Assembly: GCA_026182355.1 (NCBI GenBank)
Contig: JAPFBL010000589.1
Coordinates: 1 to 64,000 of the forward strand
Length of the DNA stretch: 64,000 bases
Reading direction: 5' to 3'
Source: Hermatobates lingyangjiaoensis
Taxonomy: Eukaryota > Arthropoda > Insecta > Hemiptera > Hermatobatidae
The notes beneath the pieces were generated by a model, which saw nothing but the letters and a program-made list of their open reading frames with translations, did no database searches and was not told the DNA's origin. The position numbers and the translations under genes were made by a program. Shown piece after piece: positions 11,301 through 21,510 of the stretch; positions within the stretch are counted from its first letter, which is position 1; each line of letters starts with the position of its first letter.

Positions 11301-11600
11301 CACGAGTTCAAAATTCAAGATGAGTAACACACAGAGTAAGAAAACACACTTACAGACTCAAATTTTTGGGTAATCCGTCTTCAGGAGAAAAGAGAAAGGG
11401 AGACCAAGCACGTTGTAGATGCAACGGCAAGTAACCAACGGGGTTGGTTTCCCTTTCTCTTTTCTCCTGAAGATGGATTACCCGAAAATTTGAGTCTGTA
11501 AGTATGTTTTCTTACTCTGTGTGTTACTCTTCTTGAAATTTGAACTCGTATTGTGTCCAGTTTGAATCGTGTTTCGTTTTATTAAGTGATATATATATAA
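11289..11600. mobile_element. Class B hammerhead inverted pair
   Basis: Begins at (TA)n 11264-11300. Motifs at 11355-11387 (minus) and 11464-11496 (plus) face each other across about 75 bp. Right end shows the terminal hairpin TGTCCAGTTTGAATCG before TA sequence. Confidence 0.8.
11464..11496 (+). ncRNA. Class B hammerhead-like ribozyme
   Basis: CUC, CUGAAGA, a short GG..CC stem II, GAA, AAUU, U, GAG. Stem I CUC/GAG is perfect; stem II is only two to three pairs, so activity alone is doubtful. Confidence 0.6.
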
Positions 11601-11815
11601 AGATTTCACTTAATTGGGACACCGTAAATAAAATCATTGGACAAACCATAAGAAATGGAAAACAAACTATGCTTAACCAACAAGCGGTTAAGTAAAAACC
11701 AATTTTAAGTATGGTTTAATTGACTGGACAAATTCCCTTAATTACGGTTGAAAGATCTAAATCTTAAGTTTTCCCATTTCTTATTGTGCAGTTAGAGTCA
11801 TTGATATATATACAG
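11601..11815. mobile_element. Decayed class A inverted pair
   Basis: Keeps TTGAAAGATCT, the AAGATTTCACTTAATTGGG start and the TTCTTATTGTG end of class A, but both cores are eroded. Confidence 0.55.
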
Positions 11816-13390
11816 TAATTGTGTTAAACTGAATTACCGGTTAATCAAACATACCTTTTTTTGAGCAGTTTTCGCATTTGCTTGCATAATTTCAAATCAT
11901 CTTGACCCTTCAGTTGGTAAATCCCATTTGAAAGCCAGAAAGGCGGCTTCTGGTCTGAACCATCAATACCCGTGTATATTATATTTATTAAGCCGCAGCT
12001 GCCTCATGTTCAAACTTTTTAAATCCATTCCCGCCCGCATAGACTGAGACAAAAAAAAATGCAATCAGGGGACAACAAATGCGTTAATACTTAGAATTTT
12101 CCTAATCAATTTGATATTGACTACTATATTTTAATACAATTAAACTTATTGCATTCTATACATTGAATACAATGAATACATTTGAATGAATTGCATTCTA
12201 AACAAATTATCTGTAGATCAAATAATTCCTGAAAGTAATACAAAAAAAGGTTTTATTTCTTGAAATTCAATTATAACTATTATTTTTATTCCTTATGGCT
12301 GTAAAAGTATGAAATTTATTTTAAGTGAATGATGCTATCAATTTATATAAATTTGGAATATAAAGAAGTATATTCAAAGTTCTTTCTTGCATTAATCTTT
12401 TTACTTTAGTGCACTGAGTTTGAATTAGTGCAAGAAAGAAAACCTGAGAAATATCATTTACTTTAGAATAAAACAGCAGCAGATTGTTTTATACGATTTC
12501 TGCTTGAAATACTATGATACATATATTTGCTCATAATAAATTAATACGCAATTGTAAAGGTATAGTGGGGGTAGTTTTCCCAGTAGAATAAATGTAAGCG
12601 AACTTTGAACCCTATAGTTGGATGCATGTCTCGACACGTCAGTCACATTCGGGATTCACCAGACAGAACAAAACAATATTACCTCTCCATCATGATAAGG
12701 TAAACCTTTTATTTTATAGTTTATAGTTCATATTCTATAATATAGTTTTTCATCATTTTCTTTATGTGCTCTTTCACATGCATTGTATATATATATTTTA
12801 TCCACAATACCTGTATTAAAGTTAAATGGAAGTTATTTTACTTCTTTTTGATCCACCAACATCAAAAAAGTCATAGTTCATGTGAATTTTTAGTGTCATT
12901 TCTTTGTTCTTTGAAATACTTAAATCAAATTGATTACATTGAAATTAAGCATGCATAATTAAATTTCTTAGTCCAGTTGTTTTATATGATTATACCAAGC
13001 AATTGTAATGAGCCGGTTTGTCTCTTCTCCGTATTTTATGCTACTTTTCAATTACTCACTACATGGAGATTTACTATTATGAATTACTTGTCACATTCTC
13101 CAAATGGCGTCTGAAATTTATTTATTTCGAATAAATTAGGTTGCCTTCAACGCGTTACTGTTAGGTAATCAACAAGTTTTTGAAATGGATACAAAAAATG
13201 TAAGATAATTATCTAATTAATAAAATAGAATAGAATTTTAAAAAATCATAGTTATAATTTTCTAGTTGAAAGCTTGTTTTAAGCTTACTTCCTTTAAGCT
13301 TTGAATCTTAAACACGTAAACTAGCCACCATCTTTGATTCCCATCTCCTCTCTTCTTCTCGACCCCCTCTTCATCCATTCAACAACAACT
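11816..13390. other. No gene seen
   Basis: AT-rich; the 64-codon frame at 12764-12958 has no motif and no codon bias. Nothing supported. Confidence 0.5.
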
Positions 13391-13400
13391 CTCTAGAAAG

Positions 13401-13547
13401 ATGCTCACGGAAAACAACAAAATACTCAGACTTGAACAAGATCAAAAGAGGTTGCAATTATTGGAAGCATTTCTGATTCTGGATAATAAGCCTAAATTAA
13501 ACCAACAGCACACAGATAGCACACGTCAGCTCAAAGTGCTAGGGTGA
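13401..13547 (+). pseudogene. PLE endonuclease C-terminal tail
   Basis: Open frame of 48 codons with RLQLLEAFLILDN and KPKLNQQHTD, ending at TGA. The E-A-x-x-I-x-x-x-KP-x-LN-x-Q pattern is typical of the extreme C-terminus of PLE proteins after GIY-YIG. The upstream RT and nuclease body are missing. A class I ribozyme and a fresh N-terminal segment follow, giving a tandem PLE junction. Confidence 0.7.
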
Positions 13548-13729
13548 ACGGTCCCCTCCATCCTAACTTTAATTTGTCTTTTATCCATCCTTGTAATCTT
13601 TTGAATGTTAAATCTTCCTAGTGTTAGACTTAGTGATATTGATTTTTTAGTGAACAATTTTATTTAGCTTACTGTTATGTTTATATACTTGTTCGATGAA
13701 AATAGTTTTGTTTTGTGATGGTTTAAAAT

Positions 13730-13771
13730 AGTTTCTGAAGATGGTTGGAGACAGCCGAAACATGTCAAATG
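13730..13771 (+). ncRNA. Class I hammerhead-like ribozyme, best-formed copy
   Basis: AGUUU, CUGAAGA, extra U, GGUU-GGAGAC-AGCC stem II, GAA, palindrome ACAUGU, C, AAAUG. Stem I has three U-A pairs plus a G-U. Lies between an endonuclease stop and the next ORF start, as a PLE terminal repeat should. Confidence 0.75.
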
Positions 13772-13785
13772 TTAATCATTAAATA

Positions 13786-13937
13786 TTGATGGCCAACCAG
13801 AGTTTTCCTCAAATAATTCACCAACTGAATCAAGATGATTTGAAATTATCAAGAAAATACGAAAAACTGCTCAAAAGAAAGGTATGTTTGATTAAGGAAA
13901 TTCAGTTTAACACAATTTGTATAAAAGAAGGTCTGCT

Positions 13938-13950
<13 letters not shown>
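13786..13950 (+). pseudogene. PLE ORF N-terminal segment, downstream of ribozyme
   Basis: Starts at ATG 15 bp after the class I ribozyme. Reads IIHQLNQDDLKLSRKYEKLL, then FNTICIKEGLLPIYIY, entering (TA)n at about 13941. Same domain as at 14395-14541, so the start is supported by comparison. Confidence 0.75.
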
Positions 13951-13982
<32 letters not shown>

Positions 13983-14024
13983 CACTTTAACACATAGAAA
14001 AGAACACAGAAAGACACTACAGAA

Positions 14025-14062
14025 CTCACTTCGATATTTCGACATCCGTCGTCATCGGGAAG
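14025..14062 (-). ncRNA. Class D hammerhead-like ribozyme
   Basis: CCGAUGA core (U4 to C), GAC..GUC stem II, GAA, AUAU, C, GAAGUGAG. Confidence 0.55.
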
Positions 14063-14274
14063 AAGTGCGAAGTACTCGCGTTGAGAAGCAAACTGCTACT
14101 GGCCTCCAGAGTAACTCGTGGAACCACCGCAATGCTGCTCCCCAGCGGAGGAGAGGAAAAATAGAAATCCCTCCAATATTTATTTAGAAAACAAGATAAA
14201 AAATATATAAAATACGAAATAATAATAATAAAAAATAAATAATAATAAAATAATAATAATGAAATAAAAAATAA

Positions 14275-14541
14275 TTAACGGTACAGGTTGAGACCAGGAG
14301 GAGAACGAGCCCCAAGGAGGCATATGAATGCCTCTTCGGAAGCTCTAAGGGTGACATGGGAATTAGACTCGGGGATTATATATATATTCGTATAAATGGG
14401 CAGCAAATCTTCTTCTAAACAAATGTTGTTGAAGGCCACAGCGGCTTCAGTATTTACGATCTTTCTCAGTAATTGTTCCTTTTTTCTGAACACTTTCCGG
14501 TGTTGAACATTTAATTGGTGGAGTAACACTCCTAGGTACAT
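14275..14541 (-). CDS. 88-aa fusion of PLE N-terminus and C-terminal tail
   Basis: Residues about 1-50 are the N-terminal segment (HQLNVQHRKVFRKKEQLL, AFNNICLEEDLLPIYTNIY). After an Ile-Ile junction at a short TA tract the frame continues into ESNSHVTLRASEEAF and ARSPPGLNLYR-stop, the C-terminal tail also seen at 50472-50570 and 52664-52780. The fusion is in frame. Whether it is translated or simply a deletion scar is unknown; the N-terminal half is basic and could be helical. Confidence 0.6.
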   Translation of the reverse strand: MYLGVLLHQLNVQHRKVFRKKEQLLRKIVNTEAAVAFNNICLEEDLLPIYTNIYIIPESNSHVTLRASEEAFICLLGARSPPGLNLYR

Positions 14542-14585
14542 TTTAACTGCACAGTTTTTGAATACCTTTACTTATCTATATTATA

Positions 14586-14620
14586 TCAAGCTTTCAGCTC
14601 ACATTAGCCATCATCAGGTA
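14586..14620 (-). ncRNA. Class K hammerhead-like ribozyme
   Basis: Perfect CUGAUGA, extra U, GGCU-AAUGUG-AGCU stem II, GAA, AGCU, U, GAUAU. Stem I poor. Placed about 45 bp upstream of the mini-PLE ATG. Confidence 0.6.
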
Positions 14621-14649
14621 AAAATATAGTATATATAGTATATAGTATA

Positions 14650-14900
14650 AAATAAAATAAATTCAAAACGAAGGAAACACACAGAAAGACACAGACATAA
14701 CTCACATCGATATTTCGACCATCGTCGTCGAACAGAGTACCGCCCTGTCTTCCTGCGGGACTCTTCGCTCTTCGCACCTCCTGATGACGACGATGGTCGA
14801 AATATCGATGTGAGTTATAACTGTGTCTTTCTGTGTGTTTCCTTCGTTTTGAATTTATTTTATTTTAAAAAAATCCGCTGGACCGTTTCTTTTAATTGTG
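14650..14900. mobile_element. Class D hammerhead inverted pair
   Basis: Left motif (14701-14730, minus) is cut in its core; right motif (14775-14814, plus) is intact. Ends with CCGCTGGACCGTTTC and (TA)n at about 14907-14930. Confidence 0.8.
14775..14814 (+). ncRNA. Class D hammerhead-like ribozyme
   Basis: CACCUC, CUGAUGA, extra C, GAC-GAUG-GUC, GAA, AUAU, C, GAUGUG. Stem I pairs five of six positions. Confidence 0.7.
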
Positions 14901-14930
14901 TATATAGTATATATATATATATATATATAT

Positions 14931-15345
14931 CAATATAGGTGTGTTCTCTAATCGGGGTTCGGTCAATTTTCCAGGATAAAAAATCAAACTCTCGTTGCCA
15001 ACGTTTCGGTTTTATTTAAAACCTTTTTCATAGGCAGAAGTAAGAATTTTTTAACTAAGAAAATGAAATTTACATTATTTAAAGGAACAACAATGTTAGC
15101 CGGACAAAACCTTCGACTAGACAGTCTAGTCGAAGGTTTTGTCCGGCTAACATTGTTGTTCCTTTAAATAATGTAAATTTCATTTTCTTAGTTAAAAATT
15201 CTTACTTCTGCCTATGAAAAAGGTTTTAAATAAAACCGAAACGTTGGCAACGAGAGTTTGATTTTTTATCCTGGAAAATTGACCGAACCCCGATTAGAGA
15301 ACACACCTATTCTATCAAACGGTCGATATATTATTGAATCTGTTA
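14931..15345. mobile_element. Near-perfect class F palindrome
   Basis: Arms of about 185 bp meet at a loop of about 4 nt near 15121-15124 (CTAG-ACAG-TCTAG). Motifs at 14996-15036 (minus) and 15209-15249 (plus). Both sides run into TA-rich sequence, and the outer bases (CTATTCTATCAAACGG) are mirrored again across the 15346-15395 (TA)n into the next element. Confidence 0.85.
15209..15249 (+). ncRNA. Class F hammerhead-like motif, altered core
   Basis: UGCC, UAUGAAAAA in place of CUGAUGAA, GGUUUU-AAAU-AAAACC stem II, GAA, ACGU, U, GGCA. All helices are strong (stem I UGCC/GGCA perfect) but the core lacks C3 and the normal CUGANGA order. Confidence 0.55.
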
Positions 15346-15360
15346 TATATATCAATATAT

Positions 15361-15395
<35 letters not shown>

Positions 15396-15512
15396 CAAAT
15401 TCAATAATATATCAACCGTTGGATAGAATAGGTGTATAATAAAATCGGGATTCGGTCAATTTTCCAGGATCAAAATCAAACTCTCAATGCCGACGTTTCG
15501 GTTTTATTTAAG

Positions 15513-15640
15513 ATAAAGAACAGGATGAGCAAAGAAGAAAGACCCTCGAAATGCTATATATTAAAAAAGATCTAAGTTCAGTTAATCATAGAAGTGACAT
15601 TACCAATTTGAACACTATTTATTCAGGAGTGTTAAGTTGA
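15513..15640 (+). pseudogene. PLE endonuclease C-terminal fragment
   Basis: Reads DKEQDEQRRKTLEMLYIKKD, then SDITNLNTIYSGVLS-stop. Same protein as 20580-21035 but ends four codons early through a TGA. Confidence 0.75.
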
Positions 15641-15981
15641 TTTTAGTGAAATTTAATTTCCTTAGTTCCTTTTTGTGTTCTTTGAGTGAACAGTGTTCGG
15701 TTTACATGTAATTGTAATCAGTTAGTCTGGTCCAAGTTTTTGACCAGTTAAGATGTTAGTTCACTAACTATCTATTGTTACTTCATTTTATATAATGTAA
15801 ATTTCATCATTTTTCTAATTCAAAAATTCTGACTTCTGTAAGTTCATAAAAATATTTATTGCTTTTCTATTACTTCTACTTGTATATATATATTTTTGTT
15901 TTTTCACAATTGTAATATTCCATTTTGATGTTAGTTATATGTTGATGTTTATATATGATTTCTTGTCATCCTTTGTTTGTA

Positions 15982-16021
15982 GGCCTATGAAAAAGGTTTT
16001 AAATAAAACCGAAACGTCGGC
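15982..16021 (+). ncRNA. Class F hammerhead-like motif
   Basis: GCC, UAUGAAAAA, GGUUUU..AAAACC, GAA, ACGU, C, GGC. Lies at the 3' end of a PLE with a recognisable coding tail, so the motif is part of the PLE itself. Confidence 0.55.
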
Positions 16022-16079
16022 ATTGAGAGTTTGATTTTGATCCTGGAAAATTGACCGAATCCCGATTTTATTATACACC

Positions 16080-16107
<28 letters not shown>

Positions 16108-16110
<3 letters not shown>

Positions 16111-16700
16111 CAATATAAACAAAGAAACACAGAGAAATCAAAAGAACACACTTACAGTCTCTAATTTTCGGTTTGAACCGTCTTCAGGAGAGATAAGAGA
16201 GGGAAACCAAGCGCACTGGTTCAGAGACGGTTGGAGACCAACAGTGTTGCCGCATGCGTGCCCGTTCACAGAAAATAAGGTAGACAGGAATCAATTTATA
16301 ATTACATTAAATTAATGGAATATGGAAACAATAAATAAATAAAAGAAAAAATTGAAAAAAATAAGGGAAACTGTTCGTTAATATGTATTAATTTACCTTA
16401 TTTTTTTCAATTTTTCAATTTTTTCTTTTATTTATTTATTGTTTTCATATTCCATTAATTTAATGTAATTATAAATTGATTCCTGTCTACCTTATTTTCT
16501 GTGAACAGGCGCGCATGTGGCAACACTGTTGGTCTCCAACCGTCTCTGAACCAGTGCGCTTGGTTTCCCTCTCTTATCTCTCCTGAAGACAGTTCAAACC
16601 GAAAATTAGAGACTGTAAGTGTGTTCTTTTGATTTCTCTATGTTTCTTTGTTTATATTGAACTATATTTGTCCGTTTTGGATCGTATTTCCAACGAAAAA
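16108..16700. mobile_element. Large class C hammerhead palindrome
   Basis: Arms of about 270 bp (16108-16380 and 16395-16680). Ribozyme-like motifs 16157-16191 (minus) and 16577-16613 (plus); the right core reads CUGAAGACAG. (TA)n on both sides (16081-16107, 16704-16731). Terminal hairpin TGTCCGTTTTGGATCG at about 16668. Confidence 0.85.
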
Positions 16701-16702
16701 AA

Positions 16703-16731
<29 letters not shown>

Positions 16732-16738
<7 letters not shown>

Positions 16739-17215
16739 GAATTTAAAAAAGAACACATAGAAAGGAAACCACTGAACTCACTACTATATTTCGATGTCCT
16801 CGTCTTCAGGAAAAGAAGTGAATCGCTCCAAAGGCTGATAACGACTGACTTGGCGTTCGAACTGAAGCACTCAAACAGTGTAGCCAACTTTTGGAGGAAA
16901 GGTAGACAGGGAAGATAAAGAGATAAAAGCCAAATAAAAATTAAAAAATGAAAACATTTAACTAAAATAAAATTAAAAGCTGACAACAACTTAAAAAAAA
17001 AAAAAAAAAAAATCAACGATTGAGGTTAAGCCCAGGAGCCGATATATTAGTAATTTTGGGAGCAGACCTTCATTTAGACACGTTTTATTAAAGAGTATGC
17101 CGATATTCATTTTTGTTGGTTTTCTATTTAATTTCTCAAGTTTTTTAAGCTTGGTTTTTAACTCTTCAGGTAAATTGACACTAACTCTCCGAATGATTTA
17201 TTCTTGAGCTCCATA
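16732..17215 (-). mobile_element. Miniature class E PLE derivative
   Basis: On minus: N-terminal segment (17200 to 17045; EELKTKLKKLEKL, LFNKTCLNEGLLPK), an ATATC junction, the last residues of the C-terminal tail (APGLNLNR-stop, +1 frame), untranslated region, class E motif 16777-16815, (TA)n. Same layout as the 14-kb miniature but with a frameshift. Confidence 0.7.
16777..16815 (-). ncRNA. Class E hammerhead-like motif
   Basis: CUGAAGA, extra C, a weak GA..UC stem II, GAA, AUAU, A, GUAGUGAG. Also at 21228-21262 and 38110-38143. Confidence 0.55.
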
Positions 17216-17465
17216 GTAGTAATCCAATAATACACTATAAACCTAACTATATTCATTTTTGTTCGTTTTCTATTTAAGTTAGGTTAATTTTAGTTAGTTT
17301 TATAGTGTATTATTGGATTACTAGTATGGAGCTGAAGAATAAATCATTCGGAGTGTTAGTGTTCAATTTACCTGAAGAGTTAAAAAACCAAGGTTCGAAA
17401 ACTTGAGAAATTAAATAGAAAACGAACAAAAATGAATATCAGCATACTCTTTAATAATAGATATA
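17045..17465. repeat. Inverted pair of PLE N-terminal segments
   Basis: The minus copy (17045-17215) is mirrored by a plus copy (about 17320-17459: LEKLNRKRTKMNISILFNN) that ends in (TA)n at 17459-17487. The spacer holds the 5' region (TAGTGTATTATTGGATTAC) in both orientations. Confidence 0.75.
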
Positions 17466-17487
17466 TATATATATATATATATATATA

Positions 17488-17790
17488 TTTCAGTTGATAA
17501 ACAGAAAGATGATCCAAGCTGGACACAATAACAGTTCAAAATTGAAGATAAGTAGCACAGAAAGTAAAAGAAACACACTTACAGACTCAAATTTTCCAGT
17601 AATCCGCCTTCAAGAGAAAAAAGAAAGGGAGACCAAGCACGTTGTAGACGCAACGGCTAGTAACCGACACGGCAACTGCCGTGTGCTGCTCCCCGTGCTG
17701 CTTTTCTCCCGAAGACGGATTACCCGAAAATTTGAGGCTGTAAATTTGTTTCTTTTACTTTCTGTGCTACCTATCTTCAATTTTGAACTG
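17488..17790. mobile_element. Class B hammerhead inverted pair
   Basis: Eroded minus motif 17584-17616; plus motif 17705-17736 with core CCGAAGA. The terminal block GATCCAAGCTGGACAC lies at the left end. Confidence 0.7.
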
Positions 17791-17804
17791 TTATATAAAT
17801 ATAA

Positions 17805-17900
17805 CAGAAACTCACTACTATATTTCGATGGCCTTGTCATCGAGAAGATAGGAACGAGTCGCTCCGCAGGCAGATGACGACTATATATATTTATATATAT
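17805..17900 (-). mobile_element. Class E-like 3' end fragment
   Basis: CTCACTACTATATTTCGATG at 17810 followed by TGTCATCGAGAAG: a class E end with core UCGAUGA. Abuts TA-rich sequence. Confidence 0.5.
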
Positions 17901-18142
17901 ATATTTTTTATAACCTAACCTCTTTGGATAGAAGATTGACACAAGACAATTGGTAAAATACCAGATTTAATTAAAATATAGTATGGATTATAAAACATAT
18001 AACAAAATTTCCACCGAATAGAATATATCTACTTACCTAAAATAACAAAATTGAATCTGTATCAATTGTACACCATAAGTACAAACTTTTAGTAACATTT
18101 AGTAACATGCATAGTATTGCCAACGTCACCCATCAAAAAAAA

Positions 18143-18305
18143 CTATACGTATCAGAAAATACACATATAGGAAAACTATAAGAAAATATACTTATAAGGA
18201 AGCTATAAGAAAATAAACGTATAGGAAAACTATAAGAAAATGTACGTATAAGAAAACTATAAGAAAATGTACGTATAAAAAACTATAAGAAAATATACGT
18301 ACATT
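18143..18305 (+). repeat. 27-bp tandem repeat
   Basis: About six imperfect units of the type GTACGTATAAGAAAAC plus TATAAGAAAAT. 17900-18140 and 18310-18900 hold nothing recognisable. Confidence 0.65.
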
Positions 18306-18898
18306 TTTTTATACTTTTCTATAGACATAGTCACCCTCAAATATCTAAATATGTACAAAATTGAAACAATATATTTATACATGTATGTTTCATTAAAGCC
18401 TTACTTATCTTCTTTATGTTCATTTTAACGTACTTTACCTACCCTTAGTTTTTTTAATCTCTTTATCGCGACTTTCTGTTTTTGGGAATAATATACCCAA
18501 TATCCAAAGGTTGTATTGCTATAATCCATGATTTAACTCCTATAATAATGTTATATTCAATACTAACTTTCCAACAGGTTTCGATCACCCAGTGACTACC
18601 TTAGGGATTGTAGATTAACACTTTTTTTATCAATAGAAAGTTAAACATTTTAGATTGTTAATTAGAATTAGTATAAATGAATATCATCTAATAAGATTGA
18701 GACTGAGTTTGAGAGAGTCGCTTGAATTTCGCAGCTGTCACTTGCTGAGACAGGTGTCCAGTTTCAAACAGAGACAGATTTGAAATGGCACAAAATCAAT
18801 GTCATTAGACCTTTCTGCCTTTGTTATTTAAAGAAATTATTTGCCAACAATTCTTAATTTTTAATTAAAAAAAGACTGACCTGGAAATTCTATTTTAA

Positions 18899-18899
<1 letters not shown>

Positions 18900-18929
<30 letters not shown>
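18900..18929. repeat. Poly(T) run
   Basis: About 29 T with one leading C. Could be the complement of a retroposon poly(A), but no body is recognised after it. Confidence 0.6.
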
Positions 18930-19340
18930 GTTAGATTACAAGACAACAACATAATGAAGCCAAGAATAAAGGCCAATTACAGGTCGAGTTCACTGAGGAG
19001 AAGAACTGTACAAACAACCAATTACTTACTGGAAAACTAAGTTAACAAGCTAAGGGTCTTAGAGACAACGGTGGATTAAAAAGAAATGATGACATAACTG
19101 ACATGTTTGCTGTCATAGATATATACTTGATTACTAACACAAGTGGCTAAAGATAGTGAGGAATCACTAGGTCTCAACAAATAACAATAAACACTATATA
19201 TATTTAAATGATTTCCTTATTACGACCATATATATTTAACACTATTTTCCTTTTTATCGAGGCATCGTCTACGAAATTTGCAGACATCCTATTGAAGCTA
19301 GACCAAACCTCGATAAAAAAAGAAAGTACATATATATATA

Positions 19341-19371
<31 letters not shown>

Positions 19372-19372
<1 letters not shown>

Positions 19373-19705
19373 CAATTTCAATAATATATCGACCGTTTGA
19401 TAAAATAGGTGTATTCTCTAATCGGGGTTCCGTCAATTTTCCAGGATAAAACATCAAACTCTCGTTGCCAACGTTTCGGTTTTATTTAAAACCTTTTTCA
19501 TAGGCAGAAGTAAGAATTTTTCAACTAAGAAAATGAAATTTACATTGTTGTTCCTTTAAATAAGTAAATTTCATTTTCTTAGTTAAAAAATTCTTACTTC
19601 TGCCTATGAAAAAAGTTTTAAATATTACCGAAACGTTGGCAACGACAGTTCGATTTGTTATCCTGGAAAATTGACCGAACTCCGGTTAGAGAACACACCT
19701 ATATA
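19372..19705. mobile_element. Class F inverted pair
   Basis: Same family and flanks as 14931-15345 with a shortened spacer. Motifs 19466-19506 (minus) and 19601-19641 (plus; stem II mutated to AGUUUU..AUUACC). (TA)n at 19325-19371 and 19703. Confidence 0.8.
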
Positions 19706-19745
19706 TATATTGTCAACAGGAAACGATCCAAAAGGACAACAAACG

Positions 19746-19789
<44 letters not shown>

Positions 19790-19793
<4 letters not shown>

Positions 19794-20150
19794 ATTCCTT
19801 TTATTTTTAATTTATATATTTATATATTTTAAATTTTTTTTATTATTATTTTCTTTTTTATAATTTTTAATTTTATAATTTTATCTATTGTTTTTGCTTT
19901 TTCCGTTCTCCGACGTTTAGTGCCTAGCTCCTTTTTTACGCTAGTGCTGCTCTCATCGGTTGACTCTTTATTGCTTCATTCGCGCTCCGTTCTTCGACGT
20001 GGGGAGATCTCTCTCACTTCGTCCTCTCTTCTAGTCTACTCCTGATGACGAACAACAGTTAGAAGTATTGAATTCTGTAAGTGTTCTTTTTATTCTTTTT
20101 TCTGTGTCGTGCTTTGTGAAATTTAAAGTTATATATATATATATATATAT
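19790..20150 (+). mobile_element. PLE-like 3' end with variant hammerhead
   Basis: T-rich untranslated sequence, a GC-richer block and a motif at 20038-20075 (CUC, CUGAUGA, extra C, AAC..GUU) whose following bases are AGAAGUAUU rather than GAA. Ends at (TA)n about 20132-20156. Layout equals class D but sequence is distinct. Confidence 0.55.
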
Positions 20151-20217
20151 ATATATTTAGGTGTATAATGTAATCGGGATTCGGTCAATTTTCCAGGATC
20201 AAAATCAAACTCTCAAT

Positions 20218-20257
20218 GCCGACGTTTCGGTTTTATTTAAAACCTTTTTCATAGGCC
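20218..20257 (-). ncRNA. Class F hammerhead-like motif
   Basis: GGCC, UAUGAAAAA, strong stem II, GAA, ACGU, C, GGC; located about 325 bp after the endonuclease stop. Confidence 0.55.
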
Positions 20258-20579
20258 TACAAACAAAGGATGACAAGAAATCATATATAAACATCAACAT
20301 ATAACTAACATCAAAATGGAATATTACAGTTGTAAAAAAACAAAAATATATATACAAGTAGAAGTAATAAAAAGCAATAAACATTTTATGAACTTACAGA
20401 AGTCAGAATTTTTGAATTAGAAAAATAATGAAATTTACATTATATAAAATGAAGTAACAATAGATAGTTAGTGAACTAACATCTTAACTGGTCAAAAACT
20501 TGGACCAGACTAACTGATTACAATTACATGTAAACCGAAACACTGTTCACTCAAAGAACACAAAAAGGAACTAAGGAAA

Positions 20580-21035
20580 TTAAATTTCACTAAAATCAAT
20601 TAACACTCCTGAATAAATAGTGTTCAAATTGGTAATGTCACTTCTATGATTAACTGAACTTAGATTTTTTTAATATATAGCATTTCGAGGGTCTTTCTTC
20701 TTTGCTCATCTTGTTCTTTATCTACTATAATTGCTTCTTCAAAATCGAACATGTGACCTTCGTTTAAGGCATGGAATGCTAAAGCAGTGGCGTTACTTTT
20801 ATTATTCTTATTGAATAAGAATGTTGATAAAGTCTTTCTTTTAAAAAACGACTTGTTTCTCCGTAATAACGCTTGTCGCAGTCTTTACATTTGATCGCAT
20901 AAATGAGGTTACTTTGTAATCCTTTGGTATTTTTTGTTTCAAATTTGAAAATAAAGACTTGACTTTTCTTTTTGTTATAAAATGCCAATGTAACTTCAGG
21001 TACATTTCGTTTGAAAACTTTTCTGACTGATTGTG
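20580..21035 (-). pseudogene. PLE GIY-YIG endonuclease domain, frameshifted
   Basis: Begins in the linker (SQSVRKVFKRNVPEV), then NLIYAIKCKDCDKRYYGETS, the paired-cysteine and Y-x-G signature of PLE GIY-YIG nucleases, then RFLKERLYQHS with the conserved Arg and His. A one-base shift near 20800 moves the frame to TALAFHALNEGHMFDFEEA and KTLEMLYIKKD, ending in LIDFSEI-stop. The nuclease would nick target DNA to prime reverse transcription. RT is absent. Confidence 0.85.
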
Positions 21036-21179
21036 ATAAAGGTTTTAAATAAAACCGAAACGTCGGCATTGAGAGTTTGATTTTGATCCTGGAAAATTGC
21101 CGAATCCGATTACATTATACACCTTTCTATCCAACGGTTGATATATTATTGAATTTGTTATATATATATTAATATATAT

Positions 21180-21477
21180 AATAAAAACTAGAATTTAAAA
21201 AAGAACAATAGAAAGGAAACCACTGAACTCACTAAATATTTCGATGTCCTCGTCTTCAGGAAAAGAAGTGAATCGCTCCAAAGGCTGATAACGACTGACT
21301 TGGCGTTCGAACTGAAGCACTCAAACAGTGTAGCCAACTTTCGGAGGAAAGGTAGACAGGGAAGATAAAGAAATAAAAGCCAAATACAAATTAAAAAATG
21401 AAAACATTTAACTAAAATAAAATTAAAAGCTGATAACAACTTTAAAAAAACTTTAAGAAAAAAAAAATTGTATAAGT

Positions 21478-21478
<1 letters not shown>
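21180..21478 (-). mobile_element. Class E 3' end
   Basis: Motif 21228-21262 and the same untranslated region as 16816-17010; both ends at TA-rich sequence. Confidence 0.7.

Positions 21479-21502
<24 letters not shown>

Positions 21503-21510
<8 letters not shown>

Larger units (their letters stand above)
13985..14620 (-). mobile_element. Miniature PLE retaining both termini
   Basis: On minus: class K ribozyme (14586-14620), ATG of an 88-codon ORF (14275-14541), an A/T-rich 3' untranslated region, a class D ribozyme-like motif (14025-14062), then (TA)n. RT and GIY-YIG are deleted, yet the ORF stays open across the junction. A self-contained non-autonomous derivative. Confidence 0.75.
15396..16085 (+). 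mobile_element. Class F PLE 3' end joined to inverted terminal fragment
   Basis: Left: a half-length inverted class F end (motif cut at 15511). It joins directly to an endonuclease tail (15513-15640, plus), a 3' untranslated region of about 340 bp, a class F motif (15982-16021) and the terminal block TCCTGGAAAATTGACCGAAT before (TA)n. Nearly identical in sequence to the minus-strand copy at 20158-21125. Confidence 0.8.
20158..21125 (-). mobile_element. Class F PLE fragment with endonuclease
   Basis: Minus strand: endonuclease (21035-20580), 3' untranslated region, class F motif 20218-20257, terminal block, (TA)n. On the far side the coding region is fused to an inverted copy of the same end (half motif 21036-21069 plus). 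Classic PLE inverted-terminal arrangement. Confidence 0.8.
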
